Notes under the pieces: generated by a model
Seen by the model: the letters and a program-made list of their open reading frames with translations, nothing else
Told to the model about the DNA's origin: nothing
The model's database searches: none
Made by a program: the position numbers and the translations under genes
Shown: piece by piece, positions 18,064-26,412 of the stretch
How positions within the stretch are numbered: position 1 is the first letter of the stretch
Layout: each line of letters opens with the position of its first letter
DNA from: Chloroflexota bacterium
Lineage (GTDB): Bacteria; Chloroflexota; UBA5177
DNA length: 43,781 nt
NCBI GenBank assembly: GCA_003244175.1
Contig: QHBP01000415.1
Span: 179-43,959 of the forward strand
Reading direction: 5' to 3'

Positions 18064-20097
18064 CTACTTCCTCCCGAGAAGGGTAAGCGCCTGTCTCGCC
18101 ACATTGTCCCCGGTTAGGCCCATGTGCTCCGCTATCACCTTCGCCGGGGCAGACGCGCCGAAGTGATCGATGCCGACGCTCGCGCCCTTGTCCCCCACCC
18201 ATGTGCACCAAGCAAAAGTCGCACCCGCTTCCACCGAGAGACGGGCTGTCACGCTCGGCGGCAATACCGAATCGCGGTACTCCTCGGGCTGTTTCTCAAA
18301 GAGCTCCCAGCTTGGGAAGCTGACGACACGCGCGTGCACGCGCTGATACGCCAGCTGTTCCCGCGCTTGCACACAGAGAGCAACCTCGGTACCCGTCCCC
18401 ATGAGAATGATGTCCGGCTTGCCGCCCTCGGCTTCTTGCAGTACATAGGCGCCTCGGGAAAGATCGCCCCGCGCCGCGGATCGATCAAGGACCGGCGTTT
18501 TTTGACGGCTCAACACGAGCGCGACCGGGTGCTCCCAATGAGTCATGACCCAACGCCACGCATCGACCGTCTCGTTCGCATCACTGGGCCGCAGCACGAT
18601 CAAGTGCGGCATGACCCTTAGGGACATGAGATGCTCGACTGGTTGATGTGTGGGGCCATCCTCGCCCAGCAGAACGCTGTCGTGCGTGTAGAGGAAGATG
18701 GTCGGGACGTCCATGATACACGCCATGCGCACTGCGGGGCGCTGGTAGTCCGAGAAGGTGAAGAAGGTGGCGCCGAAAGCTCGCAGTAGTCCATTGGCCA
18801 TGATCCCGTTGACGATGCTTCCCATGGCGTGCTCCCGCACCCCAAAATGAATGTTGCGGCCGCCGTAATTGCCGGGCTCGAAGTCGCCGAAGCCAATCAG
18901 GTTATTCTTTGTGCTCGGCGCCAGATCGGCATCCCCACCCATGAACGTGGGCACGTTCTTGGCGATGGCGTTCATGGCCTTACCACCGGCCTCCCGCGTG
19001 GCGACACCGGCTGGATCCGGCTCCCATGACGGCAGCTCCGCATCCCAGCCATCGGGCACCTGCCAGGTCCTGGCACGGTCCCAGGTCTGGGCCTCATTTG
19101 GGTATTCGGCGCGCCATCGGTCGAATTTCTGAGTCCATTGCTCTTCGAGCTGCTGTCCTCGTGGTACTGCCCTACGGAATTCGTCGAGAACCCCGTCTGG
19201 AATGAAAAACGGCTCGTCCGTCGGCCAACCCAGGCTTTTTTTCGTCTCCGCGACCTCGTCCGTTCCCAAGGGCTCTCCATGAGCCTGGAAGGTCCCGGCC
19301 TTGTGCGGGCTACCATAGCCGATGACGGTCGCGACGGGAATCAATGATGGCTTGTCGGCGACGTCTTGCGCCTCTTTGATGGCCCTCGCGATGGCCTCGA
19401 CGTCGTTGCCATCCTGCACCTCATTGACATGCCATCCGTAGGCACGGAAGCGTTCGGACACGTTCTCCGTAAAGGTCACGTCAGCGGGGCCGGACAGCTG
19501 TACTTTGTTCGAATCGTACAGATAGATGAGCTTGCCCAGTTGAAGGTGGCCCGCGAGGGAGGCAGCCTCTGAGGCCACGCCCTCTTGCAGATCACCGTCG
19601 CTGACAAAACCGTAAATGTAGTGATCCACCAGGTCGAAGCCCGGGCGATTGAAGAGCTGACCGAGATACGCCTCTGCGATCGCCATTCCAACGCCGTTGG
19701 CGAAGCCCTGACCCAGAGGGCCGGTGCTGACTTCCACCCCAGGAGTCATCCGGTACTCCGGGTGCCCGGGAGTTTTCGATTCCCACTGCCGAAAGCTCTT
19801 GAGGTCGTCGAGACTGAGATCGTACCCCGTCAGGTAGAGAAGTGAGTACAAAACCATGGAGGCATGCCCAGCCGACAGTACGAAACGGTCCCGGTTGGGC
19901 CAATCCGAGTTGCGCGGATTGTACCGCAGGAACCGGGTGAATAGGGTATACGCCATGGGCGCCATTCCCAGTGGCGCCCCGGGGTGACCGGAATTCGCTT
20001 TCTGCACGGCGTCAATGGACAGCGTGCGGATCGTATTGATCATCAGCTCTTGCATCTGATTGCTGGTGGTCGGCCTGTTCTCCGTCGTGGTTGTCAT
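18064..20097 (-). CDS. tkt: Transketolase
   Basis: A 677-residue thiamine-diphosphate enzyme that moves two-carbon units between pentose and triose/hexose phosphates. The N-terminal domain has [18 protein letters not shown] and the cofactor/metal motif [20 protein letters not shown]. The middle domain has [15 protein letters not shown] and [15 protein letters not shown] with [25 protein letters not shown]. The C-terminal domain is complete. The ATG at 20097 has GGAGAG seven bases upstream. It lies between the sugar kinase gene and zwf; its own end carries the ribosome site used by zwf. Confidence 0.97.
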   Translation of the reverse strand: MTTTTENRPTTSNQMQELMINTIRTLSIDAVQKANSGHPGAPLGMAPMAYTLFTRFLRYNPRNSDWPNRDRFVLSAGHASMVLYSLLYLTGYDLSLDDLKSFRQWESKTPGHPEYRMTPGVEVSTGPLGQGFANGVGMAIAEAYLGQLFNRPGFDLVDHYIYGFVSDGDLQEGVASEAASLAGHLQLGKLIYLYDSNKVQLSGPADVTFTENVSERFRAYGWHVNEVQDGNDVEAIARAIKEAQDVADKPSLIPVATVIGYGSPHKAGTFQAHGEPLGTDEVAETKKSLGWPTDEPFFIPDGVLDEFRRAVPRGQQLEEQWTQKFDRWRAEYPNEAQTWDRARTWQVPDGWDAELPSWEPDPAGVATREAGGKAMNAIAKNVPTFMGGDADLAPSTKNNLIGFGDFEPGNYGGRNIHFGVREHAMGSIVNGIMANGLLRAFGATFFTFSDYQRPAVRMACIMDVPTIFLYTHDSVLLGEDGPTHQPVEHLMSLRVMPHLIVLRPSDANETVDAWRWVMTHWEHPVALVLSRQKTPVLDRSAARGDLSRGAYVLQEAEGGKPDIILMGTGTEVALCVQAREQLAYQRVHARVVSFPSWELFEKQPEEYRDSVLPPSVTARLSVEAGATFAWCTWVGDKGASVGIDHFGASAPAKVIAEHMGLTGDNVARQALTLLGRK

Positions 20098-20152
20098 GCG
20101 GTTGCTCTCCGTTTCCGGCTAGGTTCCTTCGCTCTTCTCGAATCTCATGGCC

Positions 20153-21673
20153 CTATGGAGTAGACTCGAACCCGCTCAAACGTGTCTCCAGATCCTGCTG
20201 CCGCCTTTGCGCGCGCAGGTAGATGCGAGTGATCTCGGCACGTGGTTGAAAGGCCGGTCCAATTGGGCTCTCCAGGTGCGAGAGATCGGAAACGATGCCC
20301 AGAGCTTCCAGCACCAAAAGCGCGCCTCCCCTGCTCGATGCCTCCGGCACGCCCGATGGCGCTAACGGGCGGCCCAGTACATCTGCCATGATCTGCATCC
20401 ACGTGGGCGATTCGGTAAGCCCTGCTCCACTCCCGATGATACTCTGCGCGGTGGGCGCGACGTGACACAGGAGCTCGAAGACGAGGCCAAAACGGAGCGC
20501 TACCGCTTCGAGGGCCGCGCGAGAAAATTCGACCGGATCGGTAGCGAGGGTCAGGCCATGCACGACGGCACGTGCACCCGGGCGCCATCCCGGACTACGT
20601 TCGCCTGCAAAGAAGGGTAGGAGTGTCAGCCCATGGCTGTCGGGCGGGACAGCTGCCAGTCTCGCCTCAAAATCCGCGGGTGGCGTGGTCCGCATCGTAT
20701 GTACGAGCCAGGCAAAGACATTGCCGCCTTCGGATAAGGCTCCTCCTTGCACGATCCGCCGCTGGTCCACGTGGTACGTCCACAGCCCCCGGGGAACCGT
20801 GAAGTCCGCGGCCTCCCGCACCACACGGATTGCCCCTGACGTGCCGATCATCAGTGCCATGCTGCTCTCGTCGTAGGCGCCGCTACCAATGTTGTTGCAG
20901 GCTCCGTCCCCGAGGGCAAGAAACCACGGCACGGTCGACAGCCGCTGCCAGCGGCCAGCAAATTGCCCACGTAGACCTGTCATCGTCCGGGTGAATTCGG
21001 CCACGGGGGACAGTGTGTCCGGCGAGATTTGGAGAGTACGTAGCAGAGGCACATCCCACTCGCAGGTGTGCTGGTCAAATAGTCCGGTCCCGGACGCCAT
21101 CGATATGCTGACACGCCTTTCCTCGAAAAGGCGTAGATACAGATACTCGCCCAGCGACATCCAGTAGAGAGAGCGGACAAACAGGTCGGGGCATGCCTCG
21201 CGCAGCCAGAGGAGCTTGGCCGGAAGGTAGCTCGAGTGAAAGCGGGCCCCCGTGCGCTGATGCACCGCCTCCTCGTCAAAAAGCCTGCGCAAGTGCGGCA
21301 CGACCGAGGCGCTCCGCGTGTCCGCCCAGGTGTAGACAGGTGTGCAGGCCCTCCCGCTCGGGTCCACGCCAATCAGGCTGTGCCAGAACGTACAGCACGC
21401 GACGGCGAGAGGCGTGACTCCAGCCCGGTCGAGTCTTGCGGACACGTCGTCCAGGCAGAGAGCGACCAGATCGACGAGAGCGTCCGCATCGACCTCCATC
21501 GCCCCCATGGCATCGGTGCGCAGCGCATATGGACGGTGAATTTCGAGGCCCGGGACGACACGAGCCCGGGCGTCGTATCCAATCGCTCGTACGGAGGACG
21601 ATCCGATGTCGATAGCGATCACTGAACCGGTCCCTTGCGTCCCTCGCGATCCCAAAAGGCCCGAATGCCCCAT
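20153..21673 (-). CDS. FGGY-family carbohydrate kinase, probable gluconokinase
   Basis: A 506-residue ATP-dependent sugar kinase. The phosphate-binding N-terminus is VIAIDIGSSSVRAIGYD. The second half has the actin-fold motif ALMIGTSGAIRVV, the FGGY signature region GLTLATDPVEFSRAALEAVALRFGLVFE and IIGSGAGLTESPTWMQIMADVLGRP. The pentose phosphate neighbours, and the resemblance to GntK-type FGGY kinases, suggest gluconate as substrate, feeding 6-phosphogluconate. Xylulose is an alternative. It is the first gene of the operon and diverges from rpiA with only 47 bases between the starts. Confidence 0.82.
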   Translation of the reverse strand: MGHSGLLGSRGTQGTGSVIAIDIGSSSVRAIGYDARARVVPGLEIHRPYALRTDAMGAMEVDADALVDLVALCLDDVSARLDRAGVTPLAVACCTFWHSLIGVDPSGRACTPVYTWADTRSASVVPHLRRLFDEEAVHQRTGARFHSSYLPAKLLWLREACPDLFVRSLYWMSLGEYLYLRLFEERRVSISMASGTGLFDQHTCEWDVPLLRTLQISPDTLSPVAEFTRTMTGLRGQFAGRWQRLSTVPWFLALGDGACNNIGSGAYDESSMALMIGTSGAIRVVREAADFTVPRGLWTYHVDQRRIVQGGALSEGGNVFAWLVHTMRTTPPADFEARLAAVPPDSHGLTLLPFFAGERSPGWRPGARAVVHGLTLATDPVEFSRAALEAVALRFGLVFELLCHVAPTAQSIIGSGAGLTESPTWMQIMADVLGRPLAPSGVPEASSRGGALLVLEALGIVSDLSHLESPIGPAFQPRAEITRIYLRAQRRQQDLETRLSGFESTP

Positions 21674-21693
21674 GGCCGGTGCTCCCTCCTCGA

Positions 21694-21699
21694 TATACT
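21694..21699 (+). promoter_or_regulatory. Probable -10 box of the rpiA promoter
   Basis: TATACT lies about 22 bases before the ATG of rpiA, in the 47-base divergent gap. No clear -35 hexamer is visible at the usual spacing. Confidence 0.35.
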
Positions 21700-21720
21700 G
21701 TAGCCACTGGAGAACAGCCG

Positions 21721-22476
21721 ATGAGCCAGGACGACCAAAAGCTAACGGTTGCGCGGGAAGCGGCCGGCTTGATTCTCAACGATATGGTGGTCGGCCTTGG
21801 AAGCGGCACAACGGCCGAGATAGTCGTTCGCCTCCTAGGAGATCTGCGTGGGTCGGGCCTTCGTTTCAGGGGCGTTCCCACGTCGGGACAAACGGCCGAC
21901 CTGGCGCTTTCCGTCGGCATTCCGCTCGTCAACCTCGATGAGTGTGGGCCGCTGGACATCGCAATCGACGGCGCGGACGAAGTGGATCCCGACCTTAACT
22001 GCATCAAAGGTCACGGTGGTCAGCTGCTGCGCGAGAAAATTGTTGCCACGGCGGCGAAGCGGTTCGTCGTCATCGTCGACAGCACGAAGCGCGTTGCCAG
22101 GCTTGGCGAAAGGGCGCCCATCCCTGTGGAAGTGATCCCGTTCGGTTGGACGACGACAAGACAACGCCTGGAGCGACTGGGCTTGCGGTGCGAGCTGCGC
22201 GGTGCCGGCTCACCCTTCGTCACCGCGGGAGGAAACTATATTCTGGACTGCCGTTTGCCGGCAGCGATGGACCTCGCGAACTCCGCTCTGGCGCAGTCGA
22301 TCAAGTCACAGGTCGGCGTCGTCGAACATGGCCTGTTCCTCGAGTGGCCCTCTGCGCGAACCGTCGTGGTGGCACGGCCCGAAGGGGGCGTCGATGTGCT
22401 CGAGCGGCCCGTAGGACAGGCACCGTCTTCACGGTCACTTTCACCAGGAACGGGCCAATCAACACCAGCATCCTGA
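21721..22476 (+). CDS. rpiA: Ribose-5-phosphate isomerase A
   Basis: A 251-residue RpiA that interconverts ribose 5-phosphate and ribulose 5-phosphate. Motifs are MVVGLGSGTTAEIVVRLL (phosphate loop), GPLDIAIDGADEVDPDLNCIKGHGG (catalytic acidic residues), LLREKIVATAAKRFVVIVDSTK and FVTAGGNYILD. The C-terminal 20 residues are low-complexity and extend past the usual end. The ATG at 21721 has TGGAGA eight bases upstream; an in-frame start at 21679 has no ribosome site. It diverges from the pentose phosphate operon, so both may share control. Confidence 0.95.
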   Translation: MSQDDQKLTVAREAAGLILNDMVVGLGSGTTAEIVVRLLGDLRGSGLRFRGVPTSGQTADLALSVGIPLVNLDECGPLDIAIDGADEVDPDLNCIKGHGGQLLREKIVATAAKRFVVIVDSTKRVARLGERAPIPVEVIPFGWTTTRQRLERLGLRCELRGAGSPFVTAGGNYILDCRLPAAMDLANSALAQSIKSQVGVVEHGLFLEWPSARTVVVARPEGGVDVLERPVGQAPSSRSLSPGTGQSTPAS

Positions 22477-22511
22477 TGACGGTCCCGCCCGATGGGCGTG
22501 TCCATGTGCTC

Positions 22512-22841
22512 CTAGAGTTCCTTGTCGGATACGGGATGCGATCCAGACGACTCGGACGGGTCTGAGCCATTGTGCGCTTCGTCCGAATCCGCGTAGATGC
22601 GGTCGAAGCCGGTTTCAGCTTCGGGCGCATCCTCACCGGAGCGCTGCAGCGACTCGTAGTAGTAGGTAGAGAACTCTTCGGGCACCTCCTCATCCTGAGG
22701 ATGCATGGCGCTGTCCATGACCTCCCGCAGCTCTCGTACCATCTTCCCAGCGCTTGCCGCAGCCTCGGGAAGCTTCTCGGGTCCGAAGACGATAAGCGCG
22801 AGTACCAGGATGATGACCAGCTCCGGAAAGTGACCGAACAT
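22512..22841 (-). CDS. tatA: Sec-independent protein translocase TatA/TatB-type subunit
   Basis: A 109-residue Tat subunit. One N-terminal transmembrane helix (PELVIILVLALIVFGPEKLPE, about 5-22) ends in the FG-P hinge. An amphipathic helix follows (AAASAGKMVRELREVMDSA), then a long acidic, low-complexity tail. TatA oligomers form the pore for export of folded proteins carrying twin-arginine signals. It lies six bases downstream of the citrate synthase gene; tatC is not in the window. Confidence 0.9.
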   Translation of the reverse strand: MFGHFPELVIILVLALIVFGPEKLPEAAASAGKMVRELREVMDSAMHPQDEEVPEEFSTYYYESLQRSGEDAPEAETGFDRIYADSDEAHNGSDPSESSGSHPVSDKEL

Positions 22842-22847
22842 CTGGAC

Positions 22848-23972
22848 CTACCTCTCGTCGATCGGGACGTAGCCACGCCGGTCCGGGCCTACGTAATCGG
22901 CGAGGGGCCGTATCAGGCGATTGTCCGCGTACTGCTCGAGGATATGAGCCGTGTACCCTGCCATTCGGCTCATCGCGAATATCGGCGTGAACAGGTCTTT
23001 GGGAATGTCGAGGTACATATGCACACTCGCAGAATAGAAGTCGACGTTCGGGAGCAGACCCCTCTGCTTCAAAACTTGCTCCTCGATGAGTCGGGACGTT
23101 TCGAACCATCGCGGATTTCCCGTCTCTTGCGACAGCTGCTGGGACATCTGCTTCAACCATCGCGCGCGAGGATCTCCCTCTCTATAAACCCGATGGCCGA
23201 ATCCCATGATCTTCTCCTTGCGTTCCAGCGCATCCCGCACATAGCCGCGCGCGTCATCCGGCGACACAATTCTTTCCAGGGTTTCCATCACCGCCTGGTT
23301 CGCGCCTCCATGCAGGGGACCTTTCAGCGTGCAGAGGGCGGCGACAACCGCTGAGTCCATATCGGAGAGCGTCGACGCCGCAATACGGGCGGCGAAAGTG
23401 GAGGCATTGAGCTCGTGATCGGCGTGAAGGACGAGCGCGACATCCATGATGCGGGCGACCGTCTGTGTGGGCCGCTTGCCCTTGAGCATGTAAAGGAAGT
23501 TCTCAGCCTCATTCAGGGAAGGGTCGGGCGCAATCGGGTTCTCCCCGCGGCGGATGCGATGGATTGCCGCCACGATCGTGGGGAAGCGCGCCAAGAGGAG
23601 ACGAGCTTCCTTCTCGTTGGCCTCCGCCGACATCTCCTCGGACAGAGGATCGTAGAAGGCAAGCAGGGACACGACAGTGCGCACTGCGACCATGGTGTTG
23701 GCCTCCGGCGGGAACCGCCGCATCGCGTCTATGACCTCCGGAGCCAGTGATCTGCTCCCCGCTAGGTCGCCGCACAGCCGGTCGAGCTGCTGGCGCGTGG
23801 GCAGCTCCCCGTACCACAAGAGGTAGACCACCTCTTCGAAGGTGGACCGCTCCGCCAGCTCATCGATGTCGATGCCCCGGTATGTAAGGGTGCTTCCCAT
23901 GATCGAGCTGATGGCGCTCGACGCCGCAACCACGCCCTCGAGTCCCTTGCCTTGGACGGCTGCCTGAGCCAT
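22848..23972 (-). CDS. gltA: Citrate synthase
   Basis: A 374-residue citrate synthase of the short bacterial/archaeal type, condensing acetyl-CoA and oxaloacetate. Key segments are STLTYRGIDIDELAERSTFEEVVYLLWYGELPT, LVLHADHELNASTFAAR (first catalytic His region), LKGPLHGGANQAV (second His), KIMGFGHRVYREGDPRA (third His/Arg) and NVDFYSASVHMYL with the catalytic Asp. The closely related 2-methylcitrate synthases cannot be excluded by sequence alone, but no prp genes are nearby. The start has GGGAGGATAGGG upstream. It diverges from the UbiA-family gene. Confidence 0.92.
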   Translation of the reverse strand: MAQAAVQGKGLEGVVAASSAISSIMGSTLTYRGIDIDELAERSTFEEVVYLLWYGELPTRQQLDRLCGDLAGSRSLAPEVIDAMRRFPPEANTMVAVRTVVSLLAFYDPLSEEMSAEANEKEARLLLARFPTIVAAIHRIRRGENPIAPDPSLNEAENFLYMLKGKRPTQTVARIMDVALVLHADHELNASTFAARIAASTLSDMDSAVVAALCTLKGPLHGGANQAVMETLERIVSPDDARGYVRDALERKEKIMGFGHRVYREGDPRARWLKQMSQQLSQETGNPRWFETSRLIEEQVLKQRGLLPNVDFYSASVHMYLDIPKDLFTPIFAMSRMAGYTAHILEQYADNRLIRPLADYVGPDRRGYVPIDER

Positions 23973-24092
23973 GCGTCCCTATCCTCCCGTTCTGAGCGAG
24001 CACACCACCTCCCTATCTTGGCAGTCCCCGGGGCACGTAACAAAACAACCCGGCTGCGGTCGTCTTGTGACTGGATTGTTGGCACTGGTAGC

Positions 24093-25058
24093 ATGTCGCG
24101 TGTTACAGAAAGTGGCTTCGAGCGCATGAACACCATTGTGCGAGAGACACTGGAACGCTCCAACGTCGCTCCGACTAGACGTCAACTTGCCGCCGACTTA
24201 CTTGCGTCGACGCGGCCGCGGCAGTGGATCAAGAACGGGTTCGTCTTCGCTGCTTTGATATTCAGTGGGAAGCTGAGCTCGCCGCGCGCACTGTTACAGG
24301 CGTTCGCCGCCTTCGTCCTGTTCAGTCTGCTCTCCTCCGCCATCTACCTTCTCAACGACGTCGCGGATCGCGAGGCGGACCGCCAGCATCCCCTCAAGGC
24401 CTCGCGTCCCATTGCCTCAGGCCGTCTCGGCCCGCGGTTCGCCGTGTTCGTTGCCGGCGGACTCCTGATCATCGCCCTGAGCGCATCCGTGTGGTTGGAT
24501 CCTCGGTTCGCCTTAGTCGCCGGGGGATACGTCCTGCTTATGGGGGCGTATACCTGGCAGCTGAAGCACCTGGTCTTGATCGACGTGTTCGTGATCGCCG
24601 GCGGTTTCGTGCTGCGAGCGGCCGGAGGCGCGGCCGCGATTGGAGTCAGCATCTCGCCATGGCTGTATCTGTGCACCATCCTGCTTTCACTGTTTCTCGG
24701 ATTTGGGAAGCGACGACACGAGCTGATGTTGCTGGAGGACGCGGCGGGTGGTCACAGAAGAAATCTCGAGGAGTATACTGCCCCGCTCCTCGACGATTTG
24801 ATCAACATCGTCGCCGGCGCCACTATCATGGCCTACTCGCTGTACACCTTTTTCGCGGCAGCGGTTCCGCACAACCACGCCATGATGGTGACCATCCCCT
24901 TTGTCCTGTACGGCGTATTCCGCTATCTCCTACTCGTACACCGCGCGGACGTGGGCGGATCGCCGGAGGAAGCGGTGTGGCGCGATCCCATGCTTCTCGC
25001 CGACCTCATTCTGTGGGCGCTGATCTCCGCGGTGATACTGGCCCTGTTCAAAAAATGA
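24093..25058 (+). CDS. UbiA-family prenyltransferase, decaprenyl-phosphate phosphoribosyltransferase-like
   Basis: A 321-residue membrane protein with about eight or nine hydrophobic helices. It opens with STRPRQWIKNGFVFAALIFSGKL, typical of the DPPR synthase branch of the UbiA superfamily. The first Asp-rich motif is LNDVADREADRQHPLKASRPIASG. The second conserved region is YTWQLKHLVLIDVFVIAGGFVLRAAGG, and FGKRRHELMLLEDAAG also matches. In actinobacteria this enzyme makes decaprenylphosphoryl-phosphoribose for arabinose-containing wall polymers; a related lipid-linked pentose pathway is the inference here. The ATG at 24093 is weakly supported and the ATG at 24126 is the alternative. It overlaps the next gene by ATGA. 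Confidence 0.85.
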   Translation: MSRVTESGFERMNTIVRETLERSNVAPTRRQLAADLLASTRPRQWIKNGFVFAALIFSGKLSSPRALLQAFAAFVLFSLLSSAIYLLNDVADREADRQHPLKASRPIASGRLGPRFAVFVAGGLLIIALSASVWLDPRFALVAGGYVLLMGAYTWQLKHLVLIDVFVIAGGFVLRAAGGAAAIGVSISPWLYLCTILLSLFLGFGKRRHELMLLEDAAGGHRRNLEEYTAPLLDDLINIVAGATIMAYSLYTFFAAAVPHNHAMMVTIPFVLYGVFRYLLLVHRADVGGSPEEAVWRDPMLLADLILWALISAVILALFKK

Positions 25059-25708
25059 AAATAGACCTTCACACACACACCCTCTGCTCCCAGGACTGCC
25101 GCTCGGAATACGACCGCATCATCGACGCCGTGCCCCGGACAGGTCTGGATGGCATCGCCGTGACGGACCACAACGAGCTACGCGGCGCGCTGGAGCTGCA
25201 ACGGCGCGCGCCTTTCCTCGTGATTGCTGCCGAGGAGATCAAGACCAACGACGGCGAGATCATTGGTCTCTTTATACGCGAGTGGGTTCCACCCGGGCTG
25301 GGTCCATTGGAGACGGTGAATCGAATCCATCAGCAAGGTGGGTTGGCGTACGTGCCGCACCCCTTCGACGAGGTACGTGGAAGTCGGCTGAAGCGGGAGG
25401 CTCTCGATCGAGTGCGTCCGCACATAGACATTTTGGAAGTATTCAACGCACGCAACGCTTTGCCCGTCTTCAACACACGCGCGCAGGTCTATGCGCAAGA
25501 GCATGAGTTGCTGGCCGGCGCCGGTAGCGACGCGCACACGTACGCCGAGTTTGGACACGCCTACGTGGAGGTGCGTCCCTTCGAGACTGCCGAGGAGTTC
25601 CTCGACGGCATGCGTGCGGGCAGCTGGCACGGACGGCTGAGCGGGCCGCTGGTGCACGCGCAGACCCGCCTCGACAGGACCGCAAAGCTTCTCGGCCTCG
25701 CGCCATAG
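25055..25708 (+). CDS. PHP-domain metal-dependent phosphoesterase
   Basis: A 217-residue PHP-domain protein. It begins with the metal-binding MKIDLHTHTLCSQD, continues with IAVTDHNELRGALEL and VIAAEEIKTNDGEIIGLFI, has AYVPHPFDEVRGSRL in the middle, and ends with the metal motif GAGSDAHTYAEFGHAYVEV. PHP proteins of this size hydrolyse small phosphate esters, such as phosphorylated sugars or nucleotides; the substrate is unknown. The ATG overlaps the stop of the UbiA-type gene (ATGA), so translation is coupled and the product may act on a related phosphate intermediate. Confidence 0.85.
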   Translation: MKIDLHTHTLCSQDCRSEYDRIIDAVPRTGLDGIAVTDHNELRGALELQRRAPFLVIAAEEIKTNDGEIIGLFIREWVPPGLGPLETVNRIHQQGGLAYVPHPFDEVRGSRLKREALDRVRPHIDILEVFNARNALPVFNTRAQVYAQEHELLAGAGSDAHTYAEFGHAYVEVRPFETAEEFLDGMRAGSWHGRLSGPLVHAQTRLDRTAKLLGLAP

Positions 25709-25725
25709 CATTCTTGGAGGCGGTT

Positions 25726-26412
25726 GTGGAACGCGTGCGCATACTGATTGCGTCCGGAAACGGATTGACGCGCATACAACTCCGTGACGGCCTGCTCCCC
25801 TTCGGAGAAAAGGTCGAGGTCGTTGCCCTTGCCCCCAACGGCGCCGAGGCGCTCCTCCAAACGAGCACGGCCTCGCCAGAGGTCGTGGTCACCGCCGCCA
25901 CGCTTCCCGACATGGACGGCCTCGCCTTTTCACGTTCGGTCCGGCAGCAGTTTCCAATGGTCAGCGTTGTTGTCCTCAGCGATGCGCCCCAGGATGAGGA
26001 GCTGTTTGAGGCAATTCGCTTTGGCGCTGCGGCTTACCTGTCGACCGACACTCCGCCCGAAGAGATGGTGGACGTTGTGACCCGCGTGCGAGCCGGCGCA
26101 TACGTGATCGACGAACACGTGCTCGCCAATCCCTCCCTTGCACTACGAATTCTGGGCGCCTTCCGAGAGCTCACGGCCATCGAGGAGCGCGTCAAGCCGC
26201 TCTTTGTGCCCCTCTCGCCGCGAGAGCTGGAGGTGCTTGAGAACGCGGGCCAAGGTTCATCCAACCGCGCCATCGCAAAGACTCTGAGCATCAGCGAGCA
26301 GACGGTCAAGAACCATCTCGGCTCGATCATGCGGAAGCTTGCGGTCAACGACCGTACTCACGCGGTGGTATACGCATTGCAGCAGGGCTGGATCAGCATC
26401 CCGGATCTCTAG
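25726..26412 (+). CDS. NarL/LuxR-type response regulator with a degenerate receiver domain
   Basis: A 228-residue protein with a receiver-like domain (1-120), a linker and a C-terminal LuxR-type helix-turn-helix (LSPRELEVLENAGQGSSNRAIAKTLSISEQTVKNHLGSIMRKLAVNDRT). The receiver has lost its phosphorylation chemistry. The paired acidic residues near the start are Ser-Gly (LIASGNG), the acceptor Asp position is Ala (VVTAATLPDMDG), and the conserved Lys is Thr (YLSTDTP). It is therefore likely to act without phosphorylation or to bind another signal. The GTG at 25726 has GGAGG five bases upstream. It lies between the PHP gene and comF, and no sensor kinase is adjacent. Confidence 0.88.
   Translation: MERVRILIASGNGLTRIQLRDGLLPFGEKVEVVALAPNGAEALLQTSTASPEVVVTAATLPDMDGLAFSRSVRQQFPMVSVVVLSDAPQDEELFEAIRFGAAAYLSTDTPPEEMVDVVTRVRAGAYVIDEHVLANPSLALRILGAFRELTAIEERVKPLFVPLSPRELEVLENAGQGSSNRAIAKTLSISEQTVKNHLGSIMRKLAVNDRTHAVVYALQQGWISIPDL

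Noticed and set aside
24224-25054. In-frame upstream extension of the PHP gene
   Set aside because: It lies in another frame of the UbiA-type gene, its translation is Arg/Pro-rich, and the PHP motif begins exactly at the ATG at 25055.
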